Shown: in pieces, positions 54,754-62,411 of the stretch
Position numbering within the stretch: the first letter of the stretch is position 1
Layout of the letters: each line of letters opens with the position of its first letter
Assembly (NCBI RefSeq): GCF_014650435.1
Contig: NZ_BMUY01000013.1
Coordinates: 124,001-188,000, forward strand
From: Streptomyces tendae
Lineage (GTDB): Bacteria > Actinomycetota > Actinomycetes > Streptomycetales > Streptomycetaceae
Reading direction: 5' to 3'
DNA length: 64,000 nt
Notes under the pieces: model-generated
Told to the model about the DNA's origin: nothing
Database searches by the model: none
The model's input: the letters and a program-made list of their open reading frames with translations, nothing else
Program-made: the position numbers and the translations under genes

Positions 54754-55581
54754 TCAGGCCCCGTCGGCCCCTCGCGTCTCACCGAGCACATGGAGCTGTG
54801 TGGCCACGGAGTGGAACGCGGCGAGTTCGGCCGCCGCGGCCTCCAGCTTCAGCAGCGCGTCCATGGCCCCGGGCTCGGTGTCCACCAGCGCGCCGGGGAC
54901 GAGGTCGGCGAAGACCCGCACTCCGTGCACGGCGCCGATCCGGAGCCCGGCCGCCTCGACCAGCCCGGTGAGCTGCTCGGCGGTGAACCGGCGCGGCACG
55001 GGGTCACCCGTGCCCCAGCGGCCGTCCGGGTCGTCCAGGGCCTGCCGGGCCTCCGTGAAGTGGCCGGCCAGGGCACGCGCCAGCACGGCGCCGCCCAGGC
55101 CCGCGGCGAGCAGGCTGAGGACGCCGTCGGCGCGCAGGGCCGCCACCGCGTTGCGCACTCCCTCCGCGGGGTCGTCCACGTACTCCAGGACGCCGTGGCA
55201 CAGCACCGCGTCGTAGCCGCCGCGCTCGACCACGTCGAAGAGGCCGCCGGCGTCGCCCTGGACGCCTCGGACGCGGTCGGCGACGCCGGCCTCGGCGGCC
55301 CGGCGCTCCAGGGCGAACAGGGCGTTGGGGCTCGGGTCCACGACGGTGACGCGGTGGCCGAGCCCGGCCACGGGCACCGCGAAGTTGCCGCTGCCGCCGC
55401 CGGTGTCGAGGACGTCCAGCGTCTGGCGGCCGGTGGCCTTGACCCGGCGGTCCAGGGCGTCCTGGAGGACGTCCCAGACCACGGCGGTACGCAGGGCCGA
55501 CCGGGATCGGGAGGGCTCGGAGCGCGGAGCCGCCGGGTGCGGTCGGGGCTGGGAGGCGGGCGGGCGCATCGGGTCCGACAC
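54754..55581 (-). CDS. Class I SAM-dependent methyltransferase
   Basis: Cytosolic enzyme of 275 aa with SAM motif I VLDTGGGSGNFAVPVAGLG, motif II VVDPSPNAL and post-motif AVLCHGVLEYVDDP. It has an UbiE/CmoA-like fold; the substrate is not evident. A Pro/Arg-rich N-terminus of about 30 residues looks disordered. GTG 55581. The HEPN gene lies 151 bp upstream on the same strand; cotranscription is possible. Confidence 0.88.
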   Translation of the reverse strand: MSDPMRPPASQPRPHPAAPRSEPSRSRSALRTAVVWDVLQDALDRRVKATGRQTLDVLDTGGGSGNFAVPVAGLGHRVTVVDPSPNALFALERRAAEAGVADRVRGVQGDAGGLFDVVERGGYDAVLCHGVLEYVDDPAEGVRNAVAALRADGVLSLLAAGLGGAVLARALAGHFTEARQALDDPDGRWGTGDPVPRRFTAEQLTGLVEAAGLRIGAVHGVRVFADLVPGALVDTEPGAMDALLKLEAAAAELAAFHSVATQLHVLGETRGADGA

Positions 55582-55732
55582 GGCAGTTGACTCCTCGGCG
55601 CGGCACCGCCTCGGACTCGGGCGGAGCGGAACGGGCTGCCGCCCCCGGCCCGGTGCGGGAGGGGGAGGCTTCAGGCGACTCCCACCCTATTGCCTGCGCC
55701 GCACCCGCCGAGCACCCCGTCTCCCCGTGTGC

Positions 55733-56320
55733 TCACCCCGCGTCCGGCAGGTCGCGGCCCGGGGGAGCCGCGTCGGAGCTGCCGGGCCGCTCCGGGCCCG
55801 GTGGGTCCGCGTCGGGGCGGGGCTGGGGCAGGACCGGCTGGAGGACCAGCATCCGCTCCACCAGGCGCAGGAACATCGCCACGTCGCGTATCAGGTCGTC
55901 GGCGTCCCGGCGGCCCGCCGCGCCCTGGATGCCGGCCTCGGCGCGGGCCCGGCGTCGCGCGCCGGACGCGAACAGCGCGCTCCAGTCGGACAGCTCGGGG
56001 GCGATCTCGGGCAGCACCTCCCAGGCGCTGCGGATGCGGGCCCTGGCCCGCGGGCTGGTCTCCGGGCGGCCGCGCGCGGCCAGTACGGCGGCGGCGGTGC
56101 GCAGGGCGGCGAGGTGGGCCGTCGCGTAACGCTCGTTCGGCGTCTCGAGTGCGGTGGCCTCCTCCAGTCCGGCCCGGGCCTGGGCGAGCAGGTCGAGGGC
56201 GGCGGGCGGGGCGGTCGTCCGGCGGAGCACGGGGTGCACGTCGCTCGCCGGTCCGGTCAGTGAGGGTGCAGGGCCGGCTGCGCGGCGCCGCCGGGCGGCG
56301 GCTGCGGACGAGTGGGCCAT
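55733..56320 (-). CDS. SAV_6107-type HEPN domain protein
   Basis: Protein of 195 aa with a basic N-terminus, a helical HEPN core and a Pro-rich acidic tail. It contains R64-YATA-H69, fitting the R-X4-H pattern of HEPN ribonucleases. I recall the family as conserved throughout Streptomyces, named after S. avermitilis SAV_6107. No MNT antitoxin partner is next to it; a TetR gene is divergent. ATG 56320 is set by AGGAGGATC. Confidence 0.78.
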   Translation of the reverse strand: MAHSSAAAARRRRAAGPAPSLTGPASDVHPVLRRTTAPPAALDLLAQARAGLEEATALETPNERYATAHLAALRTAAAVLAARGRPETSPRARARIRSAWEVLPEIAPELSDWSALFASGARRRARAEAGIQGAAGRRDADDLIRDVAMFLRLVERMLVLQPVLPQPRPDADPPGPERPGSSDAAPPGRDLPDAG

Positions 56321-56504
56321 GACGATCCTCCTGTCGTCTGCGTGACGGCACGCTCCTGGCAGGAGGTGCCGTATGTGCCCATCGTGAGGTATGGCACTGA
56401 CAATCCGTTCTGACCTGGACTTTTGATTCGATCGACAGTTCGGTTCGGGCCCCGGGCGGGCCTGCGGTGAACGGGCCGGGCCGGGTGCTGTGAGAATCGG
56501 GACC

Positions 56505-57134
56505 ATGGAAAGCAGCAGCACCGCCTCGCAGAGCGGCAGCCGTCGCGAGGCCACCCGGCAGAAGCTCTACGAGGCGGCGGTCACGCTCATCGCCGAGCAG
56601 GGCTTCTCCGCCACCACCGTGGACGAGATCGCCGAGCGGGCCGGGGTCGCGAAGGGCACGGTCTACTACAACTTCGCCAGCAAGTCCGTCCTCTTCGAGG
56701 AGCTGCTGCGGCACGGTGTCGGCCTGCTGACCGCCTCGCTGCGCGAGGCCGCGGAACGGACGGCGCGGGAGGGCGGCGGCCGGGTCGACGCCCTGGACGC
56801 GATGATCCGCGCGGGACTCGTCTTCATCGACCGCTATCCCGCCTTCACCCAGCTGTACGTGGCCGAGCTGTGGCGCACCAACCGGGCCTGGCAGTCCACG
56901 CTGCTGGTGGTCCGGCAGCAGGCCGTGGCGGTGGTGGAGGGCGTGCTGCGCGAGGGGGTGGCCGGCGGTGAGTTCAGCGAGGAGATCGACGTGCCGCTGA
57001 CCGCCGCCGCACTCGTCGGCATGGTCCTGGTGGCCGCGCTGGACTGGAAGGCGTTCCAGCCGGAGCGCTCCCTGGACGACGTGCACGCCGCGCTGTCGCG
57101 ACTGCTCCAGGGACGGGTGAGCGGCCGGGGCTGA
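56505..57134 (+). CDS. TetR/AcrR family transcriptional regulator
   Basis: Repressor-type protein of 209 aa. The HTH lies at about residues 20-65 (TVDEIAERAGVAKGTVYYNF, SKSVLFEELL), followed by a helical ligand domain with WRTNRAWQSTLLVVRQQ. The divergent 184-bp spacer to the HEPN gene is its natural operator region. ATG 56505: no Shine-Dalgarno, but GAGAAT at 56492-56497 is set 7 nt before it, suggesting a leaderless message. Ligand unknown. Confidence 0.92.
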   Translation: MESSSTASQSGSRREATRQKLYEAAVTLIAEQGFSATTVDEIAERAGVAKGTVYYNFASKSVLFEELLRHGVGLLTASLREAAERTAREGGGRVDALDAMIRAGLVFIDRYPAFTQLYVAELWRTNRAWQSTLLVVRQQAVAVVEGVLREGVAGGEFSEEIDVPLTAAALVGMVLVAALDWKAFQPERSLDDVHAALSRLLQGRVSGRG

Positions 57135-57157
57135 GCGGGCGGCGGTGGGTGACGCAC

Positions 57158-57220
57158 GAAGAACGCCGGTCCGTGGTGGCCGCGTCCCCCGCGGGCCGCC
57201 GTCGGACCGGCGCCTTCTTC
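57158..57220 (+). terminator. Long hairpin after tetR
   Basis: GAAGAACGCCGGTCCG (57158-57173) pairs with CGGACCGGCG-CC-TTCTTC (57203-57220), with a 2-nt bulge and a further internal stem, 24 bp after the stop. Very likely the tetR terminator. Confidence 0.7.
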
Positions 57221-57289
57221 TGCTCCCCCATACGTCCCCCCGTCGGAACTCCCGTCGCCGGTCGTCCCTCCGGGCTCCCCCGTGTCTCG

Positions 57290-57371
57290 CTTCCGCCGAC
57301 CACGGTCGGCGGAAGGAGCGGATCGCGGGCCCGGCTCCGTTCCGGCGCCCCGTGCCGCCGGTACCGGAGCC
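57290..57371. other. Two further hairpins in the 440-bp tetR/oxidoreductase spacer
   Basis: CTTCCGCCGAC-CACG-GTCGGCGGAAG (57290-57315, 11-bp stem) and GGCTCCG...CGGAGCC (57333-57339 with 57365-57371, with inner CCGG pairs). Together with the tetR hairpin they fill an otherwise non-coding spacer. No ORF is convincing there; an untranslated RNA is possible but unproven. Confidence 0.45.
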
Positions 57372-57574
57372 GTGCCCCTCTCCGTGTCTCCACTCTCTCG
57401 TTCTCACAGGTCGGAGCCCATCCGCGCGCGTACTCATCTGCCGCACTAGGTACAGCTACTCACCCCTGGGCCCGCCACGCCACGGCGCTGCGCCGCCGAC
57501 CGGTCACCCGGACGTCCGTTCCGGTACTCAGCCCTGGCAGGGCGGTGTCCGTGGCGGCGGATAAAGTCCCTGGC

Positions 57575-59095
57575 ATGGCACGGATTGCGGTGATCGGCGC
57601 CGGGATGGGCGCCATGGCGGCGGCCGCCCGGCTGGCCGTCGCGGGCCACCGGGTGGTGGTGTACGAGCGGACGCGGACGTACGGCGGAGCCCTGGGCCGG
57701 TTCGAGCGGGACGGGTTCTCCTTCGACACCGGCCCCGGTCTGCTCCCGCTGCCCGCGGTCTGGCGCGATCTGTTCGTCAAGACCGGCAAGGAGCCGCTGG
57801 AGTCGTGCGTCGACCTGGTCCAGGTCGACCCGTCGTCCCGGCACGTGTTCGCGGACGGCACGGAGGTCTCGCTGCCGAACGCCTCACGGGCGGGTGTCGT
57901 CGCCGCCCTGGACGCCGCGCTCGGCGCGGACGCCGGGCGGCGCTGGGGCGACTTCCTGGTGCGGGCCCGGGAGACCTGGGACCGCACCCGCCGCCCCCTC
58001 CTGGAGGAGCCCCTGTGGCCGAACTGGCGGGTGCTGGCCGAGCGCGAGCCCTATCCGGCGGTCCCGCACAAGCGGCTGTTGCGCACCCGCCGGGCCGGCA
58101 CGCTCGCCGAGGTCGGCGCCTGGGAGCTGCGCGACGCCCGGCTCGCCGCCCTGCTGGAGAGCCACGCGCTCGCCCACGGCCTGGACCCCCGCACCGCCCC
58201 GGCCAACTCCGCCGTCCTGCCGTACATGGAGTACGCGTTCGGCGTCTGGTACGTGCGCGGCGGCGGGCTGCGGGAGCTGGCGCGGGCGGTGTACGAGCGG
58301 TGCCTGGCCCGCCGGGTCGAGTTCCGCTTCGAGGCCGAGGTCACCGGGGTCGTCGAGAAGGACGGCCGGGTGGCGGGCGTGGAGCTGGCCGAAGGGGCCG
58401 TGGCGGAGGCCGAGTTCGTGGTCTCCGGCGTGGCACCGGACGTGCTGGACCGACTGTGCGGCGGGGCGCCGGTGCGCGGCGGGGACGAGGTGCCGGCGCA
58501 GCGCGGCGGGTCGAGCCGGCTGACGGTGCTGCTGGCCCTGCGCGGCAGCCGTCCGGCGGGCACGGCACACCGCACGGTGGTGCACGCGGCGGACCGCGAG
58601 GCGGAGTTGGACTGCCTGTTCGGCGCCGCTCCCGGGATGGCCGCGCGGCCGACCGTCACCGTCCTGCGGCCCGACGACCCGGCGCTGGTCCCGGACGCGG
58701 GCCACGAGGCGGTGACGCTCAGCGCGGCGGTGCCCGCCCTGGGCGGTGAGTCCGACTGGGCCACGACCGAGGTGTTCGCCCACTGGGCCGAGCAGTTGAC
58801 GGAGGTCGCCGAGCGGGCCGTGCCCGGCCTGCGCGACCGCCTCCTGTGGCACGAGGTGCGCACCCCGGCCGAGGTCGCGGCGGACACCGGTACGGCGGAC
58901 GGGGCGATTCCGGTGCTGTCGCTGGCGGGTGCCGACGGGCGGCTGCTGCACCCGGCGAACGGCACGCGCACGGAGGGCCTGTTCACCGTCGGCGGCTGGT
59001 CGCACCCCGGCGGGGGGCTGCCGCACGCGGGGATGTCCGGTGCGCTGGTCGCCGGACTCGTGGTGGAGGGACCGGAGTTCCGCGGCTCCCAGTGA
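57575..59095 (+). CDS. FAD-dependent oxidoreductase (phytoene desaturase/amine oxidase-like)
   Basis: Protein of 506 aa with an N-terminal dinucleotide motif IAVIGAGMGAMAAAARLA, VYERTRTYGGALGRFE, and the C-terminal FAD motif GLFTVGGWSHPGGGLPHAGMS found in CrtI-type desaturases and their relatives. No carotenoid genes lie nearby, so the substrate is open. ATG 57575 has TAAAGT (57562-57567) 7 nt before it and no Shine-Dalgarno, favouring a leaderless start. Ends 13 bp from the converging gene. Confidence 0.88.
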   Translation: MARIAVIGAGMGAMAAAARLAVAGHRVVVYERTRTYGGALGRFERDGFSFDTGPGLLPLPAVWRDLFVKTGKEPLESCVDLVQVDPSSRHVFADGTEVSLPNASRAGVVAALDAALGADAGRRWGDFLVRARETWDRTRRPLLEEPLWPNWRVLAEREPYPAVPHKRLLRTRRAGTLAEVGAWELRDARLAALLESHALAHGLDPRTAPANSAVLPYMEYAFGVWYVRGGGLRELARAVYERCLARRVEFRFEAEVTGVVEKDGRVAGVELAEGAVAEAEFVVSGVAPDVLDRLCGGAPVRGGDEVPAQRGGSSRLTVLLALRGSRPAGTAHRTVVHAADREAELDCLFGAAPGMAARPTVTVLRPDDPALVPDAGHEAVTLSAAVPALGGESDWATTEVFAHWAEQLTEVAERAVPGLRDRLLWHEVRTPAEVAADTGTADGAIPVLSLAGADGRLLHPANGTRTEGLFTVGGWSHPGGGLPHAGMSGALVAGLVVEGPEFRGSQ

Positions 59096-59108
59096 GCGGC
59101 CGGGTTCC

Positions 59109-60098
59109 TCAGAAGCGGTACTGCTCGTCGTACCCCTGGCCCTGACCCTGCGGCCGGCCGTCGCCCTGGTAGGGGTACGGCTGCTGCTCGGGCGGGAGTT
59201 CGCCGCCGTAGGGGTCGTCGGTGCTGCGCTGCTGCGGCACCCACACCCCGCCGGCCGGGGTCTCGCCGCCGTAGCCGCCGGGTGCGCCGGTGGCGTACTG
59301 GTCCTGGCCGTATCCCTGCTGGCCGTAGTTCTGCGCACCGGTTGTCTCGTAGCCGCCGGTGTCGTAGGCCCCGCCGCCGTAGGTGTGGGTGCCGATGTAC
59401 GGGTCGGAGTAGGCGGCGTACTGCTGCTGGGCGCCGGTGTCGTAGCCGTAGTCCTGCTGCTGGCCGTAGCCGGAGTAGTCGTAGGCGTAGGTCTGGTCGG
59501 CGCCCGGCGCGGTGGCCGCCTGCTGCTGGCCGGTGCCGTAACCGGCGTCGGTGTAGATGCCGTACGCGTTGGTGTCGTCCGGCATGGGCTGCGGTTCGTA
59601 GACGGCGGTGGTCTCCGCGGCCGAGGGGTCGGCGGTGGGCCGGGCCGGGGTGAAGACGTCGTCGCGGTCGTAGTCGTCGTGCCCGTAGAGCGGGGCGTCC
59701 TGGCCCGGGGCGGGCGTCTGGGCGCGCTCGTCGTACCCGTCGTGGTGGTCCCGGTCGCCCTCGGCGGGGCCGAGCCCGGAGACCTCCAACGTCGGCTCCT
59801 GGCGGCCCCGTTCGGGACGTCCGCGCTTGCCGACGAGGCTCGCCGGGGCGTTGACCGCCCAGCCGGCCTCGAAGCCACGGCGGAACGACAGGGTGACGTA
59901 GGTCTGGCCGACCGCGAAGGCGGCGGCGCCGAGACCGATGACGAGCACGTTGGACATCAGCACACCGGCGACGACGCCGACGAAGCCGCCGAAGGCGAGC
60001 AGCCGCCAGCGCAACCGCGCCTTGTACTGCAGCAGCACCTCGCCGAGCAGCCACAGCGCGACCACGCCGAACGCGATGTAGAGGACCGTCCAGCCCAT
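59109..60098 (-). CDS. Membrane protein with long Tyr/Gln/Gly-rich tail
   Basis: Protein of 329 aa: three membrane helices in the first 80 residues (WTVLYIAFGVVALWLLGEVL, LLAFGGFVGVVAGVLMSNVL, IGLGAAAFAVGQTYVTL), then RRGFEAGWAVNAPASLVGKR and about 220 residues of low-complexity sequence dominated by Tyr, Gln, Gly and Asp (YGQQQDYGYD, YGGGAYDTGGYE). Such tails can self-associate in a prion-like way. ATG 60098 follows GAGAGGGG. It lies 56 bp downstream of metF. Function unknown. Confidence 0.82.
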   Translation of the reverse strand: MGWTVLYIAFGVVALWLLGEVLLQYKARLRWRLLAFGGFVGVVAGVLMSNVLVIGLGAAAFAVGQTYVTLSFRRGFEAGWAVNAPASLVGKRGRPERGRQEPTLEVSGLGPAEGDRDHHDGYDERAQTPAPGQDAPLYGHDDYDRDDVFTPARPTADPSAAETTAVYEPQPMPDDTNAYGIYTDAGYGTGQQQAATAPGADQTYAYDYSGYGQQQDYGYDTGAQQQYAAYSDPYIGTHTYGGGAYDTGGYETTGAQNYGQQGYGQDQYATGAPGGYGGETPAGGVWVPQQRSTDDPYGGELPPEQQPYPYQGDGRPQGQGQGYDEQYRF

Positions 60099-60154
60099 GT
60101 ACGCCCCTCTCCCAGTGGCCGTTACGCAGTGTGTCGCAAATACGTGCGGCCGGT

Positions 60155-61078
60155 CTAGGCCCGCGGTGGGTGGTGCAGGCCCAGGTTCTCGTAGATTTCC
60201 AGCGTCGCCGTGGAGTTGTTGAGCGTGATGAAGTGCAGTCCGGGCACACCCTCGGCCAGCAGCCGCGCGCAGAACTCCGTGGCGAACTCGATGCCAATCG
60301 AGCGTACAGCCGCCGGATCGTCCTTGGCTGTGAGGATCCGCTCTTTCAGCTCCGGTGGGAACGAGGCGTTGCTGAGCTTGGGCAACCTCTCCAGCATCTT
60401 CACACTGGTCACCGGCATGACCTCGGGAATGACCGGGGTCTCGCAGCCGGCCGCGGCGACCCGGTCGCGCAGCCGGAGGTAGGACTCGGGCTGGAAGAAC
60501 ATCTGGGTGATGGCGTAGTCGGCGCCGGCCCGGCACTTGTCGACGAAGTGCGTGACGTCCGTGTCCCAGTCGGCGGAGCGCGGGTGCATCTCGGGGAAGG
60601 CCGCGACGCCGACGCAGAAGTCGCCCGACTCCTTGATGAGCCTGACCAGTTCGGCGGCGTACGTCAGGCCCTCGGGGTGCGCGATCCAGTCGGCGCCCGG
60701 GTCGCCGGGCGGGTCGCCGCGCACCGCCAGCATGTTGCGGATCCCGGCGTCGGCGTACTGGCCGATGATGTTGCGCAGCTCGGCGACGGAGTGGTCGACG
60801 GCGGTGAGGTGCGCCACCGGGGTCAGCGTGGTGTCGGCGACGATCTGCTGGGTCTCGCGGACCGTGCCCGCACGTGTGGAGCCGCCGGCGCCGTAGGTCA
60901 CGGAGACGAAGTCCGGGGCCACGGCCTCGACCCGCCTCAGCGCACTCCACAGGTTCTTCTCGCCCTTGGGCGTCTTCGGCGCCGAGAACTCGAACGAGTA
61001 CGTCGTCTTGCCGGTGGCGAGGATGTCACGCACCGTGCGGGCGCGATCAGTCCTCGTGCTTGCGGTTCCGAGGGCCAT
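60155..61078 (-). CDS. metF: 5,10-methylenetetrahydrofolate reductase
   Basis: FAD enzyme of 307 aa forming 5-methyl-THF for methionine synthesis. Conserved SFEFSAPKTPKGE (catalytic Glu), SVTYGAGGSTR, NMLAVRGDPPG and ITQMFFQPESYL. ATG 61078 has TAACCT 6 nt upstream (61085-61090), so it is probably leaderless; no SAH or SAM riboswitch can fit. The next gene downstream is the Tyr-rich-tail protein. Confidence 0.95.
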   Translation of the reverse strand: MALGTASTRTDRARTVRDILATGKTTYSFEFSAPKTPKGEKNLWSALRRVEAVAPDFVSVTYGAGGSTRAGTVRETQQIVADTTLTPVAHLTAVDHSVAELRNIIGQYADAGIRNMLAVRGDPPGDPGADWIAHPEGLTYAAELVRLIKESGDFCVGVAAFPEMHPRSADWDTDVTHFVDKCRAGADYAITQMFFQPESYLRLRDRVAAAGCETPVIPEVMPVTSVKMLERLPKLSNASFPPELKERILTAKDDPAAVRSIGIEFATEFCARLLAEGVPGLHFITLNNSTATLEIYENLGLHHPPRA

Positions 61079-61084
61079 ATGGGC

Positions 61085-61113
61085 AGGTTAGCCAGGGTGC
61101 GGCGGTCACCCAA
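61085..61113 (-). promoter_or_regulatory. Leaderless promoter of metF
   Basis: Minus strand TTGGGT (61113-61108), 17-bp spacer, TAACCT (61090-61085), 6 nt before the ATG at 61078. Confidence 0.55.
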
Positions 61114-61128
61114 CCGGATGCGGGACTT

Positions 61129-61157
61129 TTGTCCACATTGTCGAGTTGTTGTCCACC
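61129..61157 (+). promoter_or_regulatory. Pair of DnaA-box-like sites upstream of metF
   Basis: TTGTCCACA (61129-61137) and TTGTCCACC (61149-61157), the same orientation, 20 bp apart, just upstream of the metF -35 in the metF-thiE spacer. Confidence 0.5.
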
Positions 61158-61204
61158 CCTTGGACACCTGCCCGTCAGGGACGACGCGCCGCGACGGCGT
61201 GCGG

Positions 61205-61879
61205 CTACGCCCGGGCCGGGGCCGCCTGCCGCAGCCGCTTCGCGAACTCGGCCGCCGCCGCGCCCGGGTCGTCGGCGGCGGTGATCGCTCGGACGACGAC
61301 CACGCGCCGGGCGCCCGCGTCCAGCACCTCGTCGAGGTTGCCCAGGTCGATGCCGCCGATCGCGAACCAGGGGCGGTCGGTGCCGAGCGCGGCCGTGCTG
61401 CGGACCAGGTCGAGGCCGGGTGCGTGGCGGCCGGGCTTGGTGGGGGTCGGCCAGCACGGACCGGTGCAGAAGTAGTCGACGCCCTCCTGGGCGGCGGCAG
61501 CGGCGGCCTCGGACTCGGCGTGCGTGGAGCGGCCGATCAGGACCTCGTCGCCGAGGATCGCCCGGGCGGCGGGCACCGGCAGGTCGCCCTGGCCGAGGTG
61601 CAGCACGTCGGCCCGGGCGGCGTGGGCGACGTCCGCGCGGTCGTTGACGGCGAGGAGCTTGCCGTGGCGGGCGCAGGCGTCGGCGAAGACCTCCAGGTGC
61701 GACAGCTCCTCCGCCGCCTCCATCCCCTTGTCCCGCAGCTGCACGATGTCGACGCCGCCGGCGAGCACGGCGTCCAGGAACTCGGGCAGGTCGCCCTGGG
61801 TCCGGCGGGCGTCCGTGCACAGGTAGAGCCGGGCGTCGGCGAGCCGGGCGCGGGCGGTGGTGGCGGCGGTGTCGGGCAT
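61205..61879 (-). CDS. thiE: Thiamine-phosphate synthase
   Basis: TIM-barrel enzyme of 224 aa joining HMP-PP and THZ-P. Motifs LYLCTDA, GGVDIVQLRDKGM, LLAVNDRADVA, LHLGQGDLP, GRSTHAESEA and the phosphate-binding WFAIGGIDLGNLDEVLDAGA. ATG 61879. I find no TPP riboswitch (no CTGAGA core) in the 125-bp upstream spacer, which is unusual for a thi gene. It is monocistronic here. Confidence 0.94.
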   Translation of the reverse strand: MPDTAATTARARLADARLYLCTDARRTQGDLPEFLDAVLAGGVDIVQLRDKGMEAAEELSHLEVFADACARHGKLLAVNDRADVAHAARADVLHLGQGDLPVPAARAILGDEVLIGRSTHAESEAAAAAAQEGVDYFCTGPCWPTPTKPGRHAPGLDLVRSTAALGTDRPWFAIGGIDLGNLDEVLDAGARRVVVVRAITAADDPGAAAAEFAKRLRQAAPARA

Positions 61880-61948
61880 GCGGGTGTCCCCCCGGTGAGT
61901 GGCGTGGGCCCACGACGGGCCCCGTGCCGGTGGCGTACGGGCGCGGGC

Positions 61949-61977
61949 GCCCGGCGTGCGTGGACCGCACGCCGGGC
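61949..61977 (-). terminator. Terminator of the Rv2175c-like gene
   Basis: GCCCGGCGTGCG-TGGAC-CGCACGCCGGGC, a perfect 12-bp stem 28 bp beyond the stop at 62005. Confidence 0.85.
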
Positions 61978-62004
61978 GGTGTGGCTGATCGGCGACGGGG
62001 CCGG

Positions 62005-62370
62005 TCAGACGGCGAGCGCCTGGGCTCGGCGCTTCACCTCCGTGCCGCGATTCTCACTCAGGGCCTGGGCCGGGGTGCCGGGCAGGCTCGGGTCGGGCGT
62101 GAAGAGCCACTCCAGCATCTCCTCGGCCGTGAAGCCGTCGTCGCGCAGCAGCGTCAGGGTCCCGACCAGGCCCTTGACGACCTTGTCCTCGTCGATGAAG
62201 GCCGCGGGGATGTGCAGGGCGCGGTTCTCACCGCGGCGTACGGCGATGAGCTGGCCTTCCTTGATCAGCTGGCGTACCCGGGTCACCTCGACACCGAGCT
62301 TCTCGGCGATGTCGGGAACGGTGAGCCAGGCGGGCACGAGAGCATCGGTCTTTGCGTCAATCTCGGTCAC
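62005..62370 (-). CDS. Rv2175c-family DNA-binding protein
   Basis: Small protein of 121 aa with a winged-helix-like N-terminus: WLTVPDIAEKLGVEVTRVRQ, then LIKEGQLIAVRRGENRALHIPAAF and a C-terminal helical part. This matches the actinobacterial Rv2175c family, whose mycobacterial member is a phosphorylated DNA-binding protein. GTG 62370. Targets unknown. Followed by a strong terminator. Confidence 0.88.
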   Translation of the reverse strand: MTEIDAKTDALVPAWLTVPDIAEKLGVEVTRVRQLIKEGQLIAVRRGENRALHIPAAFIDEDKVVKGLVGTLTLLRDDGFTAEEMLEWLFTPDPSLPGTPAQALSENRGTEVKRRAQALAV

Positions 62371-62411
62371 GCCTCCAGCCTGCCACCTGGCACTGACAGT
62401 CGGAAACCTGA

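Noticed and set aside
61079..61128. SAM or SAH riboswitch for metF
   Set aside because: The promoter -10 lies 6 nt before the start codon, leaving no room for a leader.
61880..62004. TPP riboswitch expected before thiE
   Set aside because: No CTGAGA or matching second core element in either orientation; the spacer is occupied by the terminator hairpin of the upstream gene.
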